This document shows positions 26,556-34,261 of a DNA stretch of 64,000 bases, in pieces. The position numbers and the translations under genes are program-made. The number at the start of each line of letters is the position of its first letter. Position 1 is the stretch's first letter. Under the pieces are notes generated by a model. It made no database searches. It was not told the origin of the DNA and saw nothing but the letters and a program-made list of their open reading frames with translations. Source of the DNA: Bacteroidales bacterium (GTDB taxonomy: Bacteria > Bacteroidota > Bacteroidia > Bacteroidales > Bacteroidaceae); contig SUXQ01000013.1 of assembly GCA_015060905.1 (NCBI GenBank), positions 1 through 64,000 on the forward strand, given 5' to 3'.

Positions 26556-27884
26556 TTATTTAGTCAATGCTTTTTTTATCATCGCAAGTTCGTTGGGTGT
26601 GTAGCAGGTACGTGTAACGTCTACCTGATATCCGACAATTTCGCTTGCTGCCTCGGAGAGATATTTCATAAGGCAGAGGAATTTCTCGTAATTGTTGTTG
26701 AAACGGCCAAGCTGGCTGTCGGGGGTTTTGTATAGCTTGTGGAATGCTTTTTTATAGACATCCCAACTGTAAATTTCGGCTATACGCATAAGTGTGTAGT
26801 GAATAGCGTCGCCCGAGTCGAGGTTACCCTTTTCTATGCATTTTTTGTAGGCACGTTTGTAATAGGCAATGTTGTCGCCCATATAGAAAGTATTCTGCGA
26901 AATTACCGCCTCGTATTTGTCAAGAGCATAGGACATGCGAAAATTGGCAAAAATCTCGTCGTTCCAGTTCCAAGAACCGTAGCCGTTGCCTACGGCTGTT
27001 CCTGCCGAAAAGACGTGTCCTATTTCGTGCAAAATGCCGAAGCCCCAATCTTTATGAGTCTTGAATTTATTCAAAAGGCCTTTAACGTCGGCATTGTCGT
27101 TCCAAAGGATGGGGTTACCCGCAAGTGCCCAATAGCCTGCCTCCATTCCCGGGGTTGTGAGGATGCGTATTTTTGCACCGCCGTAAGGAACAACGCCCAA
27201 CAGTTCTTCATAGGCCTCGTATGCCTTGTCGAGGGCCTGCAACCATTCATCGACAGTTTTATCATCAACATTTATATGTTTGGGGTCTACGGCAAGCACC
27301 ATGTGCTTACTCTCGCGCATATAAAGAGCCTCTTTGGGAGTCTCGGTTATTTTTACATCGTCGTACCACACTGTACCCTTTGCCTTGCCGCCATTGTATG
27401 TACCGCCGGGGAAGCCTAATGCGCAACTAACGTATGTTTCGCCCTTCTCGTCGCTGACAAAGTCCATATAGACCTCTTGCCAATCGGTGGTGCCGTAGAT
27501 GAATTTCGAGGCGTTCCAAGGCTGGTCGGAATTCTTGTCGAGTACGTCAAGATAGAGTATTGCGCCACGACCTTCGGCAACATCCTGTGTCTTTACTTTT
27601 GCCGACACGCGGTAGAAAGTATTGGGATTAAGACCTGTAAGATGCTTGGTGATTTTCACAACACCCTTCTCGCTGTTGGTGATTTTTACGCAACGAGAGC
27701 CGTCTGCACCCTCTTTGACAAATTTCACCGAAGAGGTCTTTGTGCTTTTGTCAATTTCCCAATTTTTCTTAGTGAATGAACTTTTGTCAAAATTGTCGCT
27801 GAAAATCTCTTTTGTGTCGCCGGATGCATATAATCCTTGTGATACAACAAAAGACGTCAGTAGCAATAAAAGTAATTGTTTCAT
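26556..27884 (-). CDS. Secreted M60-like zinc metallopeptidase with N-terminal carbohydrate-binding-type domain
   Basis: The 442-residue protein has a signal peptide (about 1-21) and a beta-sandwich of the carbohydrate-binding type (about 26-182, starting IFSDNFDKSSF and ending VWYDDVKITET). The peptidase domain follows, with H286-E-I-G-H290 and a downstream Glu310 in WNWNDEIFANF. This HExxH-x(19)-E spacing fits the gluzincin M60/enhancin pattern. Characterised M60-like proteins of gut commensals cut mucin-type O-glycoproteins. That role is inferred here from the family and from the glycosidase and esterase neighbours. It heads the five-gene operon. Confidence 0.8.
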   Translation of the reverse strand: MKQLLLLLLTSFVVSQGLYASGDTKEIFSDNFDKSSFTKKNWEIDKSTKTSSVKFVKEGADGSRCVKITNSEKGVVKITKHLTGLNPNTFYRVSAKVKTQDVAEGRGAILYLDVLDKNSDQPWNASKFIYGTTDWQEVYMDFVSDEKGETYVSCALGFPGGTYNGGKAKGTVWYDDVKITETPKEALYMRESKHMVLAVDPKHINVDDKTVDEWLQALDKAYEAYEELLGVVPYGGAKIRILTTPGMEAGYWALAGNPILWNDNADVKGLLNKFKTHKDWGFGILHEIGHVFSAGTAVGNGYGSWNWNDEIFANFRMSYALDKYEAVISQNTFYMGDNIAYYKRAYKKCIEKGNLDSGDAIHYTLMRIAEIYSWDVYKKAFHKLYKTPDSQLGRFNNNYEKFLCLMKYLSEAASEIVGYQVDVTRTCYTPNELAMIKKALTK

Positions 27885-28022
27885 AGTATATTAATTGAAT
27901 TTAAGGTTTGTTCGTGACAATATACAATACTTCAAAAAGCAAATATATGCAAAATTTTGCAATACTTAATAATTTGAAACAAAAAAACTTGAATTATTTA
28001 TTGTTGACCATCTTTCTAAAAT
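27885..28022 (-). promoter_or_regulatory. Upstream region of the glycan operon, weak promoter candidate
   Basis: This AT-rich stretch between a terminator and the M60-like gene must hold the operon promoter. TATATTTG read on the minus strand (27947-27940) fits the -7 box, 56 nt from the ATG. No good TTTG is found 19-21 nt further up. The weak -33 is compatible with a promoter needing an activator, but this is inference. A small palindrome GCAAAATTTTGC at 27949-27960 lies just upstream of the -7 box. Confidence 0.4.
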
Positions 28023-28054
28023 GAGAAAGTCGGAGCATTTACTCCGACTTTCTC
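28023..28054 (-). terminator. Terminator hairpin after the MORN gene
   Basis: GAGAAAGTCGGAG (28023-28035) pairs perfectly with CTCCGACTTTCTC (28042-28054) around CATTTA, a 13-bp stem. It lies 18 nt after the stop of the MORN gene on the minus strand and is followed there by ATTTTAG. On the plus strand it is followed by ATTTTTTC. It separates the yicC operon from the glycan operon. Confidence 0.85.
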
Positions 28055-28072
28055 ATTTTTTCTAAAGAATCT

Positions 28073-28696
28073 TTAATCGACTTTTTTGTCACCTATCCAC
28101 TTACCGTGAAAAATTCGTCTGTCAGTCTTAAAGAGCGCACCGTAACCTTGACGGTAACCATCCACATACTTTCCGTACCAAAAATCGCCGTTCGTCCAAT
28201 AGTAGATGCCGTATCCGTGACGACGGCCGTTGCACACTTCGCCAAAGTACGCATCGCCGTTGCTGTATGTTATTTTGCGAAAAGAATAAGGATTCAGTTC
28301 CTCGGCAGAATATTCAACGTCGCCCTCGATTGTATGCACACGAATAACGTTGCCGGTGGAAAGGTCATACTCGACAAAGTGCGTCTCGCCACCCACACGC
28401 GCAACGCCTTTACCCATCGTTATTCCAAACACATGCCTGCCGCGAATGTATTGTCCGAACACCTGACTGCCGTCGTCAGCAAGAAAGTGCCCCCAACCGT
28501 AAATTACATTATCGACAAGCTGACCAACATACTGCCCATGAGTGCTTGAGATATATTTTATCTCGCCCTCCGAGACATAATCGCAAAAGACAGCTTGCAA
28601 AATATCGCTCATTTCATCGTAAAATTTCACTATTTGCTGAGCTTTTGCAAAGAAAGGAAGAAGTGCAAAAATCAACAAGAATATTCTTTTCTTCAT
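28073..28696 (-). CDS. Secreted MORN-repeat protein
   Basis: This 207-residue protein has a signal peptide (about 1-19, ending AKAQ). Its second half has MORN-type repeats: YSNGDAYFGEVCNGRRHGYG, then WTNGDFWYGKYVDGYRQGYG, then FKTDRRIFHGKW. Two more diverged repeats lie near residues 53-90 (HGQYVGQLVDNVIYGWGHF). MORN repeats in bacteria are mostly structural or protein-binding, and no enzyme domain is seen. Its ATG overlaps the nadD stop (ATGA), so it is coupled to the yicC-gmk-nadD transcript. The functional link to those housekeeping genes is unknown. Confidence 0.82.
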   Translation of the reverse strand: MKKRIFLLIFALLPFFAKAQQIVKFYDEMSDILQAVFCDYVSEGEIKYISSTHGQYVGQLVDNVIYGWGHFLADDGSQVFGQYIRGRHVFGITMGKGVARVGGETHFVEYDLSTGNVIRVHTIEGDVEYSAEELNPYSFRKITYSNGDAYFGEVCNGRRHGYGIYYWTNGDFWYGKYVDGYRQGYGALFKTDRRIFHGKWIGDKKVD

Positions 28697-29268
28697 AGAT
28701 ATAATTTTTTCTTTTTAATATACTCTGCAACATTAGGATGCAACCATTGCGACACATCCTCGCCCTGCGAAAATGCACGGCGAATTTCCGTAGAACTTAT
28801 ATCGTACAGCGGCGCTTGCAACCATTTTACATTCTCGGGCAGGGCCGGAGCATCCTCCCCGCCACGCGGATAGACAATTATACCGAAGCGCGACACAATT
28901 TCGTCACCCTTGTACCATTTGTCTATCTTTTTCCAATTATCGGCACCCATAAGCAGCACAAACTCACGGTCGGGGAATGCTATCTGCAACGCCTCGAGCG
29001 TGTTTATCGTGTACGAAGGCCGGGACAGATGAAACTCAAAATCGCTTGCTACAATCCCCGTCTCTCCGGCTATTGCAAGGCGAGCCATTGCCAGACGCTC
29101 GCCCTCGCCGGTAAGATTATTGCACTGTTTGTGAGGATTAAGAGGCGTCACCAAAAGCCACACTTCGTCGGCAAGGCCATAGTCGCGCACTGCGCGTGCC
29201 AATGCCACGTGCCCTGCGTGAATAGGGTCGAAGCTGCCGCCGAATATCGCCGTGCGTATCTTATTCAC
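28693..29268 (-). CDS. nadD: Nicotinate-nucleotide adenylyltransferase
   Basis: The 191-residue protein has the nucleotidyltransferase motif GGSFDPIHAGH (residues 10-20), the middle segment LLMGADNWKKIDKWYK and the C-terminal ISSTEIRRAF. NadD adenylates nicotinate mononucleotide to deamido-NAD in NAD synthesis. Its start overlaps the gmk end by 8 nt and its stop overlaps the MORN gene. Confidence 0.95.
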   Translation of the reverse strand: MNKIRTAIFGGSFDPIHAGHVALARAVRDYGLADEVWLLVTPLNPHKQCNNLTGEGERLAMARLAIAGETGIVASDFEFHLSRPSYTINTLEALQIAFPDREFVLLMGADNWKKIDKWYKGDEIVSRFGIIVYPRGGEDAPALPENVKWLQAPLYDISSTEIRRAFSQGEDVSQWLHPNVAEYIKKKKLYL

Positions 29269-29827
29269 TTAAAAATTTATTTACAATCTCCAACAATTCC
29301 GCCTGAGCCTTTTCCAACGAATCATTCACAATGACAACGTCGGCACGCTGGGCAAAAGTCATTTCATACTCGGCCTTTGCGAGACGTTTCTCCATTTCCT
29401 CGGGCGAAGTGTCGCCACGGCCGACGAGTCTATTGCGAAGCTCGTCCACCGACGGTGCTTGCACAAAAATGAACAAAGCCCTGTCGCCATAATAGTTTTT
29501 CAGGCTGCAACCGCCCTTTACATCAACATCAAAAAGAATGTTATTCTTTTCCAACTGCGCCTCGACCTGCGACTTTAGTGTGCCATAGAAACGATCTTTG
29601 TATACTTCTTCGTACTCGACAAATTCACCGGCCGCAATCTTCTCGCGAAACTCTTCGGGCGAAAAGAAAAAATATTCCACCCCATTACGTTCCTCACCAC
29701 GAGGCGGGCGGCTGGTAGCCGATATTGAGAATGTAAAAGAGTCATCTTTTGACATCAGGTAACGCACAAGCGTCGATTTTCCCGACCCCGAAGGTGCAGA
29801 AAAAATAATTACTTTACCCTTTTTCAT
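29261..29827 (-). CDS. gmk: Guanylate kinase
   Basis: The 188-residue protein has the P-loop APSGSGKST (residues 11-19), the GMP-binding ATSRPPRGEERNGVEYFF segment and the VEYEEVYKDRFYGT stretch. It phosphorylates GMP to GDP. The yicC-gmk-nadD order with short gaps is typical of Bacteroidales. The start is 3 nt after the yicC stop. Confidence 0.97.
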   Translation of the reverse strand: MKKGKVIIFSAPSGSGKSTLVRYLMSKDDSFTFSISATSRPPRGEERNGVEYFFFSPEEFREKIAAGEFVEYEEVYKDRFYGTLKSQVEAQLEKNNILFDVDVKGGCSLKNYYGDRALFIFVQAPSVDELRNRLVGRGDTSPEEMEKRLAKAEYEMTFAQRADVVIVNDSLEKAQAELLEIVNKFLSE

Positions 29828-29830
29828 ACG

Positions 29831-30709
29831 TTACATTACATTAAGTACCTGTTCTTTTATCTGCTCAAGTTCGTCCTTCATGCGCACGACGATATTCTGC
29901 ATTTCAGCATGATTGCTTTTGCTGCCGAGTGTGTTTATTTCGCGCCCCATTTCCTGAGCGATAAAGCCGAGTTTTTTGCCCTGCCCCGTACCATCTTCCA
30001 TAGTCTTTATAAAATATTCAAGATGGTTGGACAGACGTTGTTTCTCCTCGCTAATATCGAGTTTCTCAATATAATATATAAGTTCCTGCTCAAGGCGGTT
30101 ATTGTCATACTCGACACCCAATTTCTTTTCGAGAGCATCGAAAATGCGGGTGCGAATTTTCTCGACACGCTCCTTTTCGTAAGGCTCTACCGACGCTAAA
30201 AGAGTGGCAATGTTGTTTATCTTCTCACGAAATTTAGCGGCAAGAGCCTCACCCTCTTGACGTCGAAAATCGACCATTTCATCGAGAGATTTATTTATAA
30301 CTTCGAGTGCAACGGCCCACTCTTCTTCGGTAAATTCACACACCTCTTTGTGCGAAACAGACTCGGGCATGCGCAGCACAATTTCCATAATATTTATCGG
30401 AACGGGCTGCGACAATTCAGCGGCCGCAGCCTCTATCTGAGAAATATAATTCTGCACAACCTCACGATTAATCGAAGGCATTACAGCAGTATTATCCCCC
30501 TGTTCCACCCAAAGGGCAAAGTCCACCTTTCCACGTTCGAGACGAGAAGCAATCATAGTGCGAACATCCATCTCTTTTTCGCGGAATTGCGGTGCCACGC
30601 GCACTGTCAAATCCATCGCCTTGCCGTTGAGCGAACGAATTTCGGCACAAACTTTTTTATTCTGATACATTGATACGGCCTTACCGTATCCGGTCATTGA
30701 GTATATCAT
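29831..30709 (-). CDS. yicC: YicC family endoribonuclease
   Basis: This 292-residue protein matches YicC. It begins MIYSMTGYGKAVSMYQNKKV, has SLNGKAMDLTVRVAPQFREKE, and ends with the conserved C-terminal domain GQGKKLGFIAQEMGREINTLGSKSNHAEMQ. Family members in E. coli act as endoribonucleases that promote small-RNA turnover; activity here is inferred. It is the first gene of the yicC-gmk-nadD-MORN operon, read from the tandem promoter modules upstream. Confidence 0.92.
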   Translation of the reverse strand: MIYSMTGYGKAVSMYQNKKVCAEIRSLNGKAMDLTVRVAPQFREKEMDVRTMIASRLERGKVDFALWVEQGDNTAVMPSINREVVQNYISQIEAAAAELSQPVPINIMEIVLRMPESVSHKEVCEFTEEEWAVALEVINKSLDEMVDFRRQEGEALAAKFREKINNIATLLASVEPYEKERVEKIRTRIFDALEKKLGVEYDNNRLEQELIYYIEKLDISEEKQRLSNHLEYFIKTMEDGTGQGKKLGFIAQEMGREINTLGSKSNHAEMQNIVVRMKDELEQIKEQVLNVM

Positions 30710-30728
30710 AAAATCTTAATAATTTCCA

Positions 30729-30776
30729 AGTTCGCGATATTTATACTGCAAAGATAGCACAAGCGAGTGAGTGAAA
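30729..30776 (-). repeat. Promoter-like module A (degenerate copy)
   Basis: This copy shares TACTGCAAAGATAGCACAAG with modules B and C and gives TATCTTTG on the minus strand (30756-30749). The expected -33 position, near 30776, is no longer a TTTG. It is the module nearest yicC, with its -7 box 40 nt from the ATG, and lies 79 bp from module B. Confidence 0.6.
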
Positions 30777-30827
30777 ATTCTTTTTCAATCGTAACGAGCA
30801 CAACCTATGTTCGCAATATTAATGTTG

Positions 30828-30858
30828 CAAAGATAGCGCAAGCCGAGCGGAGAACAAA
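30828..30858 (-). promoter_or_regulatory. Promoter module B of yicC operon
   Basis: On the minus strand, TTTG (30858-30855), 19 nt and TATCTTTG (30835-30828) match the consensus exactly. It belongs to a repeat unit extending over 30803-30862, including a conserved downstream leader (GCAACATTAATATTGCGAAC on the minus strand). Confidence 0.72.
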
Positions 30859-30901
30859 ATAAGTTACTTATTTTTTATCCCAAGACACAGCCTATCTTAT
30901 T

Positions 30902-30932
30902 CAAAAATAGCGCAAACGAATAAGCGAACAAA
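30902..30932 (-). promoter_or_regulatory. Promoter module C of yicC operon
   Basis: On the minus strand, TTTG (30932-30929), 19 nt and TATTTTTG (30909-30902) match the consensus exactly. It lies 74 bp upstream of module B and shares AGCGCAA next to the -7 box and GAACAAAATAA at the -33 box. Confidence 0.68.
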
Positions 30933-31026
30933 ATAAAAAGTGTTTAAAAATCTGTATCTTTTTATTTTTAAAGTTCAAAAGCAGGATGTTTTTCTATTTT
31001 TTCTTCACAAAAGCAATTATTTTCAC

Positions 31027-31034
31027 TATCTTTG
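31027..31034 (+). promoter_or_regulatory. Probable -7 box of the tsaB operon promoter
   Basis: TATCTTTG, in the context CACTATCTTTGCTG, fits TAnnTTTG exactly and lies 73 nt before the tsaB ATG. The -33 element about 20 nt upstream is only a weak T-rich match. Confidence 0.5.
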
Positions 31035-31107
31035 CTGTTAATAAGGCGGAAACTTTCAAAAAAGAGAGCCGCAACACACGAAAATCATTGAAAAACAGCA
31101 CAATACA

Positions 31108-31809
31108 ATGGCAGTAATATTAAATATAGAGGCATCGACAGAAGTCTGCTCGGTAGCGTTGAGCGAGAGTGGAGAAGCCTTTTTCAAACGCGAGAGCCAC
31201 GAGGATCGCTCGCACGCACAAGTGCTTGCGCCATTCGTCGAGGAGGCAATAGCCACCGCCGACAGCCGAGGCATGAAAATAGAAGCCGTAGCCCTCAGTT
31301 GCGGCCCCGGCTCGTACACAAGTCTCAGGATAGCCTCTTCCACAGCAAAAGGCGTGTGCTACGGGCGAGAAATTCCGCTCATAGCTATTCCCACGACAAA
31401 AATAATGGCAGTACCGGTACTCTTCCGCGACGACCTGCCCGAGGATGCCCTTCTGTGCCCCATGATAGACGCCCGAAGAAACGAAGTTTACGCAACAATA
31501 TACGACCGCGCGCTTAACACCATCGTCGAGACACGCGCCGAGGTTGTCACAAGCGACAGCTTCACCGACATTTTGGACAAACAACCCGTCTACTTTTTCG
31601 GCAACGGAGCAGAAAAATGCAGCACCATAATCACACACAAAAACGCACACTTCCTTGACAAGCACAAACACCCGCTTGCAAAATGGATGATGCCCCTTGC
31701 CGAACGTGCATGGTTAGACGAAAAATTCGAAGACATTGCATATTTCGAGCCATTTTACCTGAAAAACTTCATTGCAACAAAATCAAAAGACCTGCTAAAA
31801 ACACCATAA
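31108..31809 (+). CDS. tsaB: tRNA threonylcarbamoyladenosine biosynthesis protein TsaB
   Basis: The 233-residue protein is an ASKHA-fold member of the TsaB group. It begins AVILNIEASTEVCSVALSE, has ALSCGPGSYTSLRIASSTAKG (the usual GPGSFTGLR motif), and CPMIDARRNEVYATIY. TsaB partners TsaD and TsaE in forming t6A37 on ANN-decoding tRNAs. It heads a plus-strand gene run with 6-58 nt gaps to rseP. The substitution of Tyr for Phe in GPGSYT is conservative. Confidence 0.94.
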   Translation: MAVILNIEASTEVCSVALSESGEAFFKRESHEDRSHAQVLAPFVEEAIATADSRGMKIEAVALSCGPGSYTSLRIASSTAKGVCYGREIPLIAIPTTKIMAVPVLFRDDLPEDALLCPMIDARRNEVYATIYDRALNTIVETRAEVVTSDSFTDILDKQPVYFFGNGAEKCSTIITHKNAHFLDKHKHPLAKWMMPLAERAWLDEKFEDIAYFEPFYLKNFIATKSKDLLKTP

Positions 31810-31815
31810 GCCATT

Positions 31816-32418
31816 ATGATGGAATATAACACCAAAAAGAAAAGACTACCCCTTCCCGAATATGGTCGCGCCGTACAAAAAATGGTAGACCACGCACTAA
31901 CAATAGAAAATCGCGAGGAGCGCCAGCAATGCGCCGAAACTATTGTCAGCATAATGGACGGAATGTTTCCCGTCGCAAAAGAGAGTGGCGAAATCAGACA
32001 GAAACTATGGGACCATCTGGCCATAATGTCCGACTTTAAGCTGGACATCGACTACCCATGCGAGGTTATACGCAAAGAGAAATTCAACGAACCGCCCGCA
32101 AGAATACCCTACCTTAAAGGCGAGGTTAAAAACAGGCACTATGGACGTTTCGTCGAAAATATGATAGCCCACGCTTGTAGCATGGAAGAAGGCGAGGAAC
32201 GCAACAAACTGATAGAGCTTATAACCATCCAGATGAAGAAAGATTATCTTGCATGGAACAAAGATACAGTAGACAACAAACAAATATTTGACGACCTGCG
32301 CGAATACTCCAATGGCAAGATAGACATCCAAGAAGGTTACATAAAAGGCTATCAGCAACATAACAACCAGATGCGCAACAACCAAAAGCGCAAAAAGGTA
32401 TTCAAAAAGAAATATTAA
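31816..32418 (+). CDS. DUF4290 family protein
   Basis: The 200-residue protein matches DUF4290, a Bacteroidota family of unknown function, starting MEYNTKKKRLPLPEYGR and containing YPCEVIRKEKFNEPPARIPY. It is charged, lacks signal or membrane segments, and ends in a very basic tail (QKRKKVFKKKY). It lies between tsaB and murA, its common location in the order. A second ATG one codon later is equally possible as start. Confidence 0.85.
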   Translation: MMEYNTKKKRLPLPEYGRAVQKMVDHALTIENREERQQCAETIVSIMDGMFPVAKESGEIRQKLWDHLAIMSDFKLDIDYPCEVIRKEKFNEPPARIPYLKGEVKNRHYGRFVENMIAHACSMEEGEERNKLIELITIQMKKDYLAWNKDTVDNKQIFDDLREYSNGKIDIQEGYIKGYQQHNNQMRNNQKRKKVFKKKY

Positions 32419-32428
32419 ACACACAAAT

Positions 32429-33733
32429 ATGGCATCATTCATTATAGAGGGCGGCCACCGATTAAACGGAACAATCGTACCACAAGGAGCAAAAAACGAG
32501 GTATTGCAAATAATCTGCGCCACATTGCTCACCCCCGAGAAAGTAACAGTGGAGAATGTTCCCGACATTCTCGACGTTAATAATCTTATCTCGCTACTCA
32601 TAAGAATGGGCGTATCGGTGAGTCAGACGGGCGAGGGACGCTTCACTTTCCAGGCAGACAATATAAACATGAACTATCTGGAGAGTGACGAATTTCTGAA
32701 AAGCTGTTCCAGCCTGCGAGGCTCGGTAATGCTTATGGGCCCGCTGCTTGCACGCTTCGGAAAAACCCTGATTGCAAAGCCCGGAGGCGACAAGATTGGT
32801 CGTCGCAGGCTCGACACACACTTTTCAGGCCTGCAAAAATTGGGAGCAAAATTCGAGCAAAATGAGGGTCGTCAAACATACAGTCTGACAGCCAAACGCT
32901 TGAAAGGATGCAGCATGCTGCTGGACGAAGCATCGGTAACAGGAACAGCCAACATCATAATGGCAGCCGTGCTTGCCGAGGGAAAAACCACAATATACAA
33001 CGCAGCCTGTGAGCCCTATCTGCAACAATTGTGCAAGATGCTCAACCGCATGGGCGCAAAAATAAGCGGCATTGCCAGCAACCTGATAACCATCGAGGGA
33101 GTGGAAGCCCTCGGAGGATGCAACCACCGTGTACTGCCGGACATGATAGAAGTAGGTAGTTTCATAGGAATGGCAGCAATGACAAAAAGCGAAATTACGA
33201 TAAAAGACGTATCGTTCGAGAATCTTGGAATAATCCCCGAGAGTTTCAAACGTCTGGGAATATATTTCGAGCAGAAAGGCGACGACATTTACATTCCCTC
33301 GCAAGATAGTTATCAGATAGAATCGTTCATCGACGGGTCCATAATGACAATAAGCGACGCACCCTGGCCGGGACTTACCCCCGACCTTTTGAGCGTAATG
33401 TTGGTAACAGCCGTTCAAGCAAAAGGCAGCGTGCTTATCCATCAAAAAATGTTCGAGAGCCGCCTGTTCTTTGTGGACAAACTTATAGACATGGGCGCAC
33501 AGATAATATTGTGCGACCCTCACAGAGCAGTGGTCATAGGGCACAACCAACAGTTTAAACTGAGAGCGCGCACCATGAGTTCTCCCGACATACGCGCCGG
33601 AATTGCCCTGCTGATAGCCGCCATGAGCGCCGAGGGCACAAGCCGCATAGACAACATTGAGCAGATAGACAGAGGCTACCAGAATCTTGAACAACGTCTG
33701 TGCAATATTGGTGCAAAAATAACAAGGTCGTAA
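32429..33733 (+). CDS. murA: UDP-N-acetylglucosamine 1-carboxyvinyltransferase with Asp in place of active-site Cys
   Basis: The 434-residue EPSP-synthase-fold enzyme catalyses the first committed step of peptidoglycan synthesis. Visible are VPQGAKNEVLQII at the start, the active-site loop AKPGGDKIGRRRLDTHFSGL, and PWPGLTPDLLSV. In E. coli the loop reads GGCTIGARP with catalytic Cys115; here the matching residue is Asp121. Cys-to-Asp enzymes are known to stay active and to be insensitive to fosfomycin. The gene lies 10 nt after DUF4290. Confidence 0.96.
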   Translation: MASFIIEGGHRLNGTIVPQGAKNEVLQIICATLLTPEKVTVENVPDILDVNNLISLLIRMGVSVSQTGEGRFTFQADNINMNYLESDEFLKSCSSLRGSVMLMGPLLARFGKTLIAKPGGDKIGRRRLDTHFSGLQKLGAKFEQNEGRQTYSLTAKRLKGCSMLLDEASVTGTANIIMAAVLAEGKTTIYNAACEPYLQQLCKMLNRMGAKISGIASNLITIEGVEALGGCNHRVLPDMIEVGSFIGMAAMTKSEITIKDVSFENLGIIPESFKRLGIYFEQKGDDIYIPSQDSYQIESFIDGSIMTISDAPWPGLTPDLLSVMLVTAVQAKGSVLIHQKMFESRLFFVDKLIDMGAQIILCDPHRAVVIGHNQQFKLRARTMSSPDIRAGIALLIAAMSAEGTSRIDNIEQIDRGYQNLEQRLCNIGAKITRS

Positions 33734-33747
33734 AAAACATAATAAAA

Positions 33748-34257
33748 ATGCTGAGAAAAGAGGATTTTATATACTTTGGAAAATTCACAAAACCCCACGG
33801 CACAAAAGGCGAAATAGGCATTGCCGGCGAAGGATTCCTGCTGGGCGAGGATTGCGACTTTATCGCTTGCGACATTGACGGAATACTTGTACCTTTTTTC
33901 ATCGAGGAGTCGCGTACAAAGAACAACGACACAATAATTGTAAAGTTGGAGCGTATAAACGACGCCGAAAGTGTACGTTTCCTTACCAATCGCGCAACAT
34001 ACATTCCGCGTGAATGGGTAGACGAAGAGGAGCATTTTACATGGAACTACTTTGTAGGATTCACAGCCGAGGATGAAGAAGTTGGAACTTTGGGCGAAGT
34101 AACAGCCGTAGACGACAGCACCATAAACACCCTTTTCGTGGTAGAGTACAATGGCGAGGAGATTCTTATTCCGGCAAGTGAAGATATTATAACAAATATC
34201 GACCACGAAGAACGTACAATAACCTTCCAACTTCCCGAGGGACTTATAAATATTTAA
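33748..34257 (+). CDS. rimM: Ribosome maturation factor RimM
   Basis: The 169-residue protein matches RimM. The N-terminal part has FIYFGKFTKPHGTKGEIGI, and the C-terminal PRC-barrel part has LGEVTAVDDSTINTLFVVEY and EILIPASEDIITNID. It assists 30S maturation near S19. The ATG at 33748 is chosen over an upstream in-frame start inside murA because it gives the family N-terminus. It is 14 nt after murA and 4 nt before the M23 peptidase gene. Confidence 0.93.
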   Translation: MLRKEDFIYFGKFTKPHGTKGEIGIAGEGFLLGEDCDFIACDIDGILVPFFIEESRTKNNDTIIVKLERINDAESVRFLTNRATYIPREWVDEEEHFTWNYFVGFTAEDEEVGTLGEVTAVDDSTINTLFVVEYNGEEILIPASEDIITNIDHEERTITFQLPEGLINI

Positions 34258-34261
34258 ACGC

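Larger units (their letters stand above)
30710..31107. other. 398-bp intergenic region holding tandem promoter modules
   Basis: No gene is visible here. The left two thirds contain three related promoter-like modules in tandem, reading toward yicC (entries at 30729, 30828 and 30902). The right third holds the tsaB promoter reading the other way. The AT-rich middle (30940-31000) shows no further repeated structure. Confidence 0.8.

Noticed and set aside
19751-27884. Classical SusCD-type polysaccharide-utilisation locus
   Set aside because: No SusC-type receptor or SusD lipoprotein is found next to these genes. The nearest TonB receptor, at 55.6 kb, is of another type.
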